The translations under genes and the position numbers were made by a program. A model generated the notes under the pieces. It searched no databases. It was not told where the DNA came from and saw only the letters and a list, made by a program, of their open reading frames with translations. Source: Symsagittifera roscoffensis (Eukaryota; Xenacoelomorpha; Acoela; Convolutidae). Taken from it: DNA of 64,000 nt. Shown one piece after another: positions 56,231-64,000 of this stretch. Location of the stretch: assembly GCF_963678635.1 (NCBI RefSeq), contig NC_087064.1:30595740-30659739 (forward strand), read 5' to 3'. Position 1 is the first letter of the stretch; the number at the start of each line of letters is the position of its first letter.

Positions 56231-56386
56231 TTGCGAAATTAATTTCTTTGATTTGACCTTGTGATCTTTAATGCTTTGTTCTTTTGAGGTTGTTTGATCG
56301 TTCTTTAAGTAGATTTTATGCGTACCAATTAACCATAGAACAGTCAAAGTGAGACAAAACTTTCAAGAACATTTTGAAATTTAAAA

Positions 56387-56457
56387 GCGCATTTGGCCGA
56401 GTGATGAAGTCATAAGTCTCAAGGTCAAAAGGTTTGAAGTTCAAATCTCTGGCTCGA
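56387..56457 (+). tRNA. tRNA-like sequence, probably pseudogene or SINE head
   Basis: An A-box-like TGGCCGAGTGATG and a B-box-like AGTTCAAATCTC lie at tRNA spacing, with a possible TCAAG anticodon-loop word between them as in Leu tRNAs. The acceptor stem pairs poorly. It lies inside the MULE, so it is more likely a captured tRNA relic than a working gene. Confidence 0.3.
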
Positions 56458-56717
56458 CAAAAAATTTTCGTAATTTAGTCAATATTTGAAATTAAAAAAC
56501 CCAAAAATGGGTAAACTAGGGCAAAGTTGAAATGGGTTGACTTGATTGAGCCAAAAGGGAAGAGGGTGGGAAAAGCTTGATTACATTGATCATTTTGCCG
56601 TTTTCAAATCGGGTCTAGCTCAATTTTGAAATTTTCTGGGAAAAAGTTCAACTTAGAAAAATTTATTGAAAATTATTGCTTCGCAATATCAACTTTGGAA
56701 AATAAATTGACTTTAAA

Positions 56718-57455
56718 TTATAGTTTGATGTTGCTGCTGCACCCTTTTAGGAAACTCAGAAGAATTCCCTCGACTGAAGCGTGGATGGTGTATATCTGAA
56801 AGAACACACTCGGGGCCGTAGAAAAGGTGCCATCGCAGAACCAATCATCAGCGCCACTGAGAATGTCGAGTCCCGGAAGAGTGGTGAAAACCATTATTCG
56901 CTTGGTATCATTAGGTCCAGAGTCAAAATGAAGGAAACGCTCGCCGCTGTGTGTCACTTTCAGCAACTCTGGCAGTTCAAAATCAGTTAGGGATTGGGGT
57001 TCCTGCATTCTGGGCCGTTTTTCCTGTTTGACTCTATTTATTGTCCTCTGGTTGGCAGAATAGCTCGGGATTACTGCTGCAGTCTCTCTGTTGATTTCTC
57101 TTTGTACGGAAAGAATTGTTTGACGGGGTGGCTCATCTGACACAACTGCTCTTGTTTTGAGAGCTGTCCTGAATTTTCGTTTTTCAATATCGGCTGGATC
57201 GGGAAAATGACTGTGTTCATTTATGATAGTGACGTTATCTTGGAAAGTGCGCACACGGCCATTGCATTTCGATAAAACACACCGCCACGAAATTGAGGTG
57301 TCTGTTAGAATCCGATGTTTGAAATATGCGTATGCATCATAAACTAGCATTTCGTTGTTTTTATTTGTCATGAGAATTTCCATTGTCAACACGAACTCGA
57401 GAGCAATAACAATGAAAATATGATCTCTCGTGTATACGTTTGGCAACATTATCAA
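56718..57455 (-). pseudogene. FLYWCH-MULE transposase, truncated
   Basis: Residues about 44-92 fit a FLYWCH zinc finger: a YFKHRI strand, then WRC, SKC and a terminal HSH. Residues about 205-230 match the first block of the MULE DDE transposase (DGTFSTAP, then FFQIYTIH). The ORF stops shortly after, so the second Asp, the Glu and the SWIM-type C-terminus expected of a full transposase are absent. It could bind TIRs but not cut. It lies wholly inside the TIR-bounded element. The true start may be an internal Met. Confidence 0.75.
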
Positions 57456-57636
57456 TCAAGATATAATTGTGTAGGTATGTGTAAATGATTTGAGTCCTGT
57501 GTTAATTTCGTCTCTAATTTGCTACGCGAAGTAATTTCTGGTCTAAGTGCTCACTTGCGTGGCCTTATCGATCTAATCCTTCCTATTGAGAGCTTATCAA
57601 ATTAATCCGGTCATTAACTAGTGTGGCAATAGCCTG

Positions 57637-57745
57637 GACAATTTTGGGACAATTTTGTCTGGGAACCAAATGTCTTGGACACTTTTTGCATTTTGGACTG
57701 TTTTTGCCGGGACATAAGTGTCTGGGACACAAATGTCCTGACACG
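57637..57745 (-). repeat. Right TIR of MULE-like element
   Basis: Inverted partner of 56,123-56,230, with the same sub-repeat words. Small ORFs across it only reflect the periodic motif. Confidence 0.8.
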
Positions 57746-57753
57746 CTTTCGGC

Positions 57754-60050
57754 AAACGGGCACACTCAATAATTTCGGCAAATTTATCTTTCAGCTTGTT
57801 GCAACATGCCATTTTTTTCACTAATTCTCTTTTTTTAGGTATCTTAGGTTTAATAGTTGCTTGCCTCGACGTTGTCCTGCTTTAAGAAAAAAATAAAATG
57901 AGCTGCTCAGCTTATCATTCTTGAGAAAACAGCTGAAAAAAAGAAACAATTGAAACAAGGATAGCCGGTTACTGTGCAAGAAGCACATAATATTCCGACC
58001 GTACTCTTAAAAAAATACAAACATAGTTTTTTTTTAAAAATTAGTGTCGTTATTTTCGGCGTGGTGTGATAGAAGGAGCTAAGCAAAACAACTAGAGACT
58101 AGGCATGCTTAACATTCATAGTAAAATAAGCAAATTGAAAACAATTTGTGAGGAAAAATGACTCAAAAAACAAAAAAATGAAAAAAGAATTCAAAAGTCT
58201 TTCGTTGGTTTGCGGCTTTTTGAAATTTCGAAGTTTTGAAAAAGGCGCTAAAATACTCAAAAAAAAAATAATATTACTCAGGTAAAATGAAAATTGATGT
58301 TTTAAACTAAGCTATTGTTAGCTTTCAAGCAATTACAATAAGCTATTGTAAACCCTTTTATTCGTTCGAATTAAGACGAAAAATCAGAAATTTCACACCG
58401 GTTTTTCTCGACACTAGAAAAAAATTTGGGAATTTGGAAAATGGTTCGAAAATTAAAACACACCCGAATACAAACTTCCTACCCATTTACAATGGTCAGA
58501 GTATTAATTGAAAATAAACAACTTCAAAACTCAATTTTAAACTTCTAGAAAGATCTAGAAAGAAATATTTCGAAGCTTGAAATGTTTATGTTATTCAAAA
58601 AAATTGAAAACTTTAGAGTGCAGATGCAGAAGGTAGTTGCAGTAAATAAAAAGATTTAAGTTTGTTTACTGTAGGAAAAGTGCAAACAAGTGTACGTGAT
58701 TTTTTCGTTGTCGATATGTTGCTGTGTAACTAGGTACTGTTTTACAGAGAGAGGAAATTTAGGTCAAAAAAAATCTTCAGGTCCAAATGCCGGATACTTT
58801 TTATCTAGAATTTCTTATATCAAATTAATGGATCGACAGTTCTTTCATCATAATACTTAGGTCATTCACACTCTGATTGTTTAAATTATCATAATTTTCG
58901 CTAGATTGTTTCCTGGCGATAAAACGATACCAGCTGATACAATTGTTTCTTTGCACATAAATACACTAGTGAATAAAGCAACTTCAACCGCAACTTCCAA
59001 GACTTATAACAGTTAACATCTCGCTAAGTGGAAACAGGATTTCCTATGCAAACTATGACACACTTGCGCCATGAAAATAACTAAAACGTCTAAAATTTTA
59101 ATATTTTTCCAGTCAACAACCTTTCATGAGTTCAATTATGAGTTGTTTTTTTTTCTGACACTTTTTTTCTGTTGTAAAAAGGTTTTGTCATCTTATTTTC
59201 AATTTCTTAATGTCTATCATCATATTACAATTTTAACTTCACTGAAATTTTGCCTAGCTTTACTGCAAAAAATAGATACCTTTATAGCTGATGTCTCATT
59301 ATCAAGATAATCACATCGGTTTATATTGTATTGACAATATTTTCTTTATTTAATCGACCAAATTGAATTTCCAGTTAAAAATTGATTGAGCTTTTTAGAA
59401 TTCAAGTTAATATTTTCTTTATGGTGGGTGAGAGGCCTAAGTAATTTCATTTGAACTTTGCTGAACTGGCATTTTGTTGTCATTGCTATCACTGAAAGGG
59501 CTCGAGGGCGACTGCTTTCTCTTTGTTGCTTCATTCTGATTGCAAAAGGGTCGCTTCAATTTTTTTAAGTTACCCATCTTTGATACTTTTTAGGACACTG
59601 ATATTTACTCCTGCAAGCAGAAATATTTCTAAAAGAGCATTTATTCCCATTGAACCAATTCTAAGAATTGAGAGCACAGAAAAACTAAAAAAAGTCATAC
59701 GCAAGCAGGGTCGGATCTAGGAATTTCTCGAGGGGGGGGGGGGGGCGGTATGTTTTCAAAAATTTTGTCAACCCCATTTTTTTTAGGTCGACCGAAATGA
59801 TTTTTCGAGCTCTCCCTAAGCCCGATTAACGCTCCCTAAGCCCGGTAACCGGTTTAGTCACTGTTTTGGTGGCCAAACTTTCTGCGCCGCAGGCAAAAAT
59901 TTTGAAAAAAAAGTTCATGAAAATCTTAACCAAAAAATCGCGGTTTTTTGGCGCGCGCTCTACCTCAAAATAAGTATTTTGGCCCATCAAAAACGAAAAT
60001 TTAGTTTGAAGATAACAAAATGGTTATCATATAATTTCCATATATGACAG
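57754..60050. other. Gene-free stretch with repeat copy and poly-G tract
   Basis: It holds an interspersed repeat copy at 57,880-58,510 and AT-rich sequence. Near 59,708 a GGGTCGGATCTAGGA word, reminiscent of some transposon ends, precedes a long G run (about 59,733-59,747). A GCTCCCTAAGCCCG word is duplicated at about 59,810-59,843. No coding ORF is supported. Confidence 0.45.
57880..58510 (-). repeat. Interspersed repeat, copy 2
   Basis: Inverted relative of 34,480-35,070, diverged by many indels. Both copies flank the young retroelement at a distance, which seems coincidental. Confidence 0.5.
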
Positions 60051-61161
60051 TTAAAACAGTTAACATTTATACTTTGATGAGACTATTTTTCACATTTGTC
60101 TGACTAAGTGTTTTCATAGATTTAGTTGATAGACTTTTATGATTGACGTTTTCGGTTGCAGGTCAATTCGGATCGGGTAGGACAAGACTCGTTTGAACAA
60201 CCACCTGAAATAACTCCATGCATTATGAATTTTTCATGAAACTGCAGCATCAAAAGCTCCAATCAGCTTAATGGGAACTTAAAAACCCAAAAGTCCCGTC
60301 CTCTGCCATTAAAGATCGGCCGACCCACTCGAAAATTTTTCTGAAGGCGCTGCCGGCAGCAATGTACACTACCCGAGTCCTGACTTTTCACCTAATTTGA
60401 AGCAAGATTTGAGCGGTTTGAGCGGTTTTTTTAGACTATTACGCTCAAAATCTTGTTTGAAAATGAGCGGTTTGAGCGGTTCTTGAACGGTTTATCTTAA
60501 AAAAACCGCTGAAAATCGCGCAAAATTTGAACGATTTTGAGCGGTTTCTAAAAAAACGATTCTAAAAGAACGATTCTAAAAAAACGCTCAAAAACCGCGC
60601 TAGATTTGAGCGGTTTTTGAGCGATTTTTCTAGATAAACCGCTCAAATCTTGCGCGGTTTTTGAGCGGTTTTTTTTAGATAAACCGCCAAAAACCGTTCA
60701 AATCTTGCGCGGTTTTATAGATAAACCGTTCAAAAACCGCTCAAACCGCTCATTTTGAAGCAAGATTTTGAGAGCGTAATTGTCTAAAAAACCGCTCAAA
60801 TCGCTCAAATCTTGCCTCAAATGTTGCTTCGAGTAGTGTACATTGCTGCCTGCAGCGCCTTCAGAAAAATGTTCGAGTGGGTCGGCCGATCTCTAATGAC
60901 AGTGGAGGGGACTTTTGGGTTTTTAAGTTCCCATAAAGCTGAATGGAGCTTTTGATGCTGCAGTTTCATGAAAAATTCTTATTGCATGGAGTTAGTTCAG
61001 GTGGTTGTTCAAAAGAGTCTTGTCCTACCCGATTCGAATTGACCTGCAACCGAAAAAGTCAATCATAAATGTCCATCAGCTAAAGCTATGAAAACACTTA
61101 GTCAGACAAATGTGAATTTTTGCAAAATTGGTCTCATCGAAGTATAAATGTTAACTGTTTT
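60051..61161. repeat. 1.1-kb palindromic foldback element
   Basis: The outer arms 60,051-60,380 and 60,829-61,161 are inverted repeats with few mismatches. The interior (60,390-60,825) is itself palindromic, made of alternating GAGCGGTTTTT and AAACCGCTC words around a centre near 60,605. No ORF. The whole element could fold on itself almost completely. Confidence 0.85.
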
Positions 61162-61599
61162 AGCATAGATATCGGCATACCACCATAGAAAAAAAAGAAA
61201 TTTTGTTTTGTTGAAAAACCAATTATTCATTTGTTATAGAATTTTGATGGCGATAATAACATTTCTTCTAGAATAAAATTTCGAAACTTACAAAAAAAAT
61301 TTAAAAAACTTTTAAAGCTCGAACAAACTTTGTTTTATCAACAACATTGTTCTAAGAAAAATTTGTTTGCCAAATTTTTTGTGTGCATAACAAGTTGTCC
61401 TGGGTTCACATAATTTGTCGTAATTTTATCCAAAACTCCAAAAAACTCCCTCAAGCCTAACTCGGAGTAAATTATTTAGGTTGACAAGACATAGTACTCA
61501 CACTACACAACCATGATGGACGAATCGGTGGAAACATTCTTCGGCACTAAACATGCACCAAAAAAGTTTCACCTCTATATCTCTTGGCAGGCAAACGCT
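61162..61599. other. Gene-free stretch
   Basis: AT-rich sequence between the foldback and the envelope remnant; nothing recognised. Confidence 0.4.
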
Positions 61600-62574
61600 G
61601 TTACCAATGATTACCAAATTATTTTTGAAAATAAAATTCATTTTGTACATACTTTTGAGATAATGCCGTCTCATGAGGATCAAAACTTAGCCCCAATGTA
61701 GTACAATTAAACCCAAAAAAAAATATTTTTTTTCTCACACACACTGATGCCACCTTAAAAAAACTTTCAACAGAAAGTAGACGCGGAATAGCCAGAAATT
61801 CTAACTATGACTTACAATCTATAGTAATATATTCAAAGTTTGTTATAAAATATCACATCAGAACACATCAGTTTCAAGAACTACTCACTAAATAGGATCC
61901 TATAAGATCGAACAGCGGGTTTCTCAGATATCAACGCACAAGAAAAAAGTTGATAGTTTAAAGGTGGTTTTAAAGATTACCTTAAGCTCAACGAGGGAAA
62001 ATATCGCCCCCAAGATATTTCTCGAATCAAAATATTTAGTTTTTTACATAAGAAAAACAAACTATTAGCATTTTTGGGCTGGCCTTACTACATTTTAGAA
62101 AAACTCACAAGCCTATATCCTATGTTCAACTTTATACTTTATAAGATTTTTGTTTTCTTTCCTTAATGGAATAAATAACACATGTGGAATTCATACGCAA
62201 GTAAACAGACAAGCAAGCGTAGGTCGAATAAAATTTGCACAATTTTTTGGAAGATTTTTGTCCTCAATAAAAAATACTACTAGACACACAAGTTTATGAA
62301 TGCAACAAAAACTATCTATAAGACGCACAAGTTATTGAATGCAACAAAATTCTATCGACACAAAAGTATCGACACACTATCCACACACAGTTAAAGGAGA
62401 ACGCTTTAATAAACATCACGTTTTCACCAAAATAATAAAAGACACCAAAGCGCAATCTCTCATATTGCTTAGCAACCGCAAAATTTAAATGAAACATACG
62501 AACAAACTATAGAAAAACCTCACACAGTGAGTTTTTGTTCTCTTAACGACAATGGTTTTTTTAGCCCGCAATGA
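61600..62574 (+). pseudogene. Decayed envelope gene of the young element's family
   Basis: Scattered frames match the C-terminal half of the envelope protein at 41,660-44,278: NKIHFVHT and NVVQLNP near 61,630-61,720, DLQSI and FQELLT near 61,820-61,890, GWPYYILEK near 62,075, and HTQVNRQASV near 62,195. Frameshifts and stops are frequent. The last codons (SPQ then TGA at 62,572-62,574) overlap the next ATG just as in the intact element. The 5' half is missing, so this copy is truncated. Confidence 0.85.
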
Positions 62575-64000
62575 GCCGTAAACTCGAATCCCTACATCGC
62601 TCTCTTTCCTATCGTTCTAATCTACAGCGTCGAAATCATACCGTCTGTACTTCTGGCCTCATCTCCTGTCCTTTGCCGGTACATTTTTCCGCTTTCCCCT
62701 TACTCACCCCACATGCATTCTGGCGATTCTATCCAATTAGTTTTTAATGCATAAGATTTTGTAAATAACTCAGCCATCGACACTCCTGATGAAGTTGTTG
62801 ACTCTGTACTGAGTCTCAATTTTAACTTTTCTCAACCACCCTTTCACCAGTTCCCATAGTTACCCTATCATCAACATCAGGTTCCATTTATACCGACGCT
62901 ACCGCAACTTTCTCTCCCTTTTCCAGCACTTTTCCCGATACCTCAAGCCCGATGACAGATGACCAATTAGAGCAAGATTTAGATGATTTCATTCACTATC
63001 AATAACAAATGCTTCATGCTAATCAAGACTTACCATCCACCAATTAACCCATCCATAACACCCCCGCTCGTGCACAACACATACTCATGAGAAAGAAGAA
63101 CCCAGCCAACTCACCCAGATATTTAGTCAATTGACTTTCACCATCACGACTTCTTAGCGCAAGCCATCTTAGACACACTAGCACCCACGAATTCCTACTT
63201 ATCAACGTTCCATACTTTCCCCAATATTGTTAAACTAATAACGAACCCAAAAGTCAACGCAACTCCTACGTTGACGATCACTCATTAATCCCTACCCTTC
63301 CTTTGTTTTGATACTACAATTTCGCTAACGCGCTACATATAAAACTCCTCAAAAACGAATACGAGGAATTATACGTCACAGCACTTATAAACGCTATTCA
63401 GCTCAAAGTTTTCACTTATGTTGTTGGGTTGTCGCATGTTCTCAGTCGATTCATCGCATAAAAGTCTTACCAAAAACCCATCGCAAACTATGACTACACT
63501 GTTATATGTTACATGGAAGACTCCCCGTATGACACTGACTCTGCAAAAAAATCCAACTGACCCTCAGATTAACAGAAAATTTTTCATCAAAACTGACTAT
63601 ATTTCGTTTTACGCAGCACTAACAAAATGTTTGAACACGTCATTGAGCATGCGCTTAAGAATATCAAGGCGTAAGAATCTTACTTTAATCGTTCTGTTAG
63701 TTTTCAACTAGCCCTCACTTTACTCACTCAAAAAAAAACCGACATAAATTGATCCCACGAAATCATGCCAAAAACAAAATAACTCACACGCAGACTGATT
63801 ATCATTGCATCCAAAGACACTTTCTCCAAACTTCATCCTCACCAAACCCACATCATCGATATATGTTTGATAACTCTGAATACATATCAGCCCACTTCTT
63901 ATAAGTATTAACCTACACGGCATCATTCAAAACTACGATCCCGTACGCTGAATGTACATATTTTGCAACCTCACGACGCGATCCTCGTTGAAGAATCCCT
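62571..64000 (+). pseudogene. Decayed homologue of the 601-codon ORF, cut by window end
   Basis: Starts at an ATG in an ATGA overlap with the envelope remnant and begins MSRKLESLHRS, close to the intact protein. Further matches include FFIKT near 63,580 and NLHGII, NYDP and MYIF near 63,915-63,965. Many frameshifts and stops. It shows the protein has diverged across the family yet keeps position and start. The gene continues past the window. Confidence 0.85.

Larger units (their letters stand above)
56123..57745. mobile_element. MULE-like DNA transposon with TIRs and 8-bp target duplication
   Basis: Inverted ends of about 100 bp (56,123-56,230 and 57,637-57,745) share GACATTTGTGTCC and GACAAAATTGTCC words and contain internal sub-repeats of the same motif. 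CTTTCGGC flanks both sides (56,115-56,122 and 57,746-57,753). The interior holds a truncated MULE-type transposase on -. TIR type, duplication length and protein agree on a Mutator-like element. Confidence 0.85.

Noticed and set aside
57583..57821. Cys-rich small ORFs on - strand
   Set aside because: They fall on the MULE right TIR; their Cys-Pro repeats come from the GACA/GTCC sub-repeats.
61513..61701. 62-codon + strand ORF as an independent small gene
   Set aside because: Its second half reads as decayed envelope sequence continuing into the pseudogene at 61,600-62,574.

Overview
The window is almost entirely mobile-element DNA from a eukaryotic genome. The background is AT-rich and there is no bacterial gene organisation. 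A FLYWCH zinc-finger transposase fragment and a retroelement envelope resembling invertebrate-virus glycoproteins suggest an invertebrate animal. The phylum cannot be fixed, and no convincing single-copy host gene, rRNA or intact tRNA was found.

Region 1 (1 to about 33,300) holds two decayed copies of one giant Ty3/Gypsy-like retrotransposon arranged tail to tail. The left copy reads on + (1-18,450, 5' end outside the window). The right copy reads on - (about 33,310 down to 19,264, lacking gag and 5' LTR). LTR-like repeats sit between them at 17,988-18,450, 18,572-19,256 and 19,264-20,242. The element runs Gag (two CCHC knuckles), protease, RT, RNase H, a long spacer, integrase, an acidic tail and a macro-domain-like module. 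A gap of about 390 nt follows, then a second reading frame of about 8.9 kb (8,312-17,167) that was evidently one long ORF before it decayed. It carries a coiled-coil-like stretch, an SGNH/GDSL hydrolase-like domain, a possible second SGNH-like fold and a long unrecognised remainder. Both copies are dead.

Region 2 (33,300-37,909) is gene-free and contains a 109-bp tandem repeat, an interspersed repeat and a 1.4-kb foldback element.

Region 3 (37,910-55,192, - strand) is a young 17.3-kb retrovirus-like element with 326-bp LTRs that match at every base when read by eye. Its ORFs, 5' to 3', are a 427-codon ORF of unknown function, an in-frame UGA then a 2,166-codon Gag-Pol ORF, two small hydrophobic proteins, a 378-codon frame with no methionine, an 872-codon envelope-like glycoprotein and a 601-codon unknown protein. 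Two junctions are 4-nt ATGA overlaps, which suggests coupled translation. The only obvious lesion is one frameshift near the end of the integrase.

Region 4 (55,193-64,000) holds a MULE-like DNA transposon with TIRs, an 8-bp target duplication and a truncated transposase, a second copy of the interspersed repeat, a 1.1-kb palindromic foldback, and at the right edge a decayed + strand copy of the envelope and 601-codon genes of the Region 3 family. The ATGA junction is still recognisable there.
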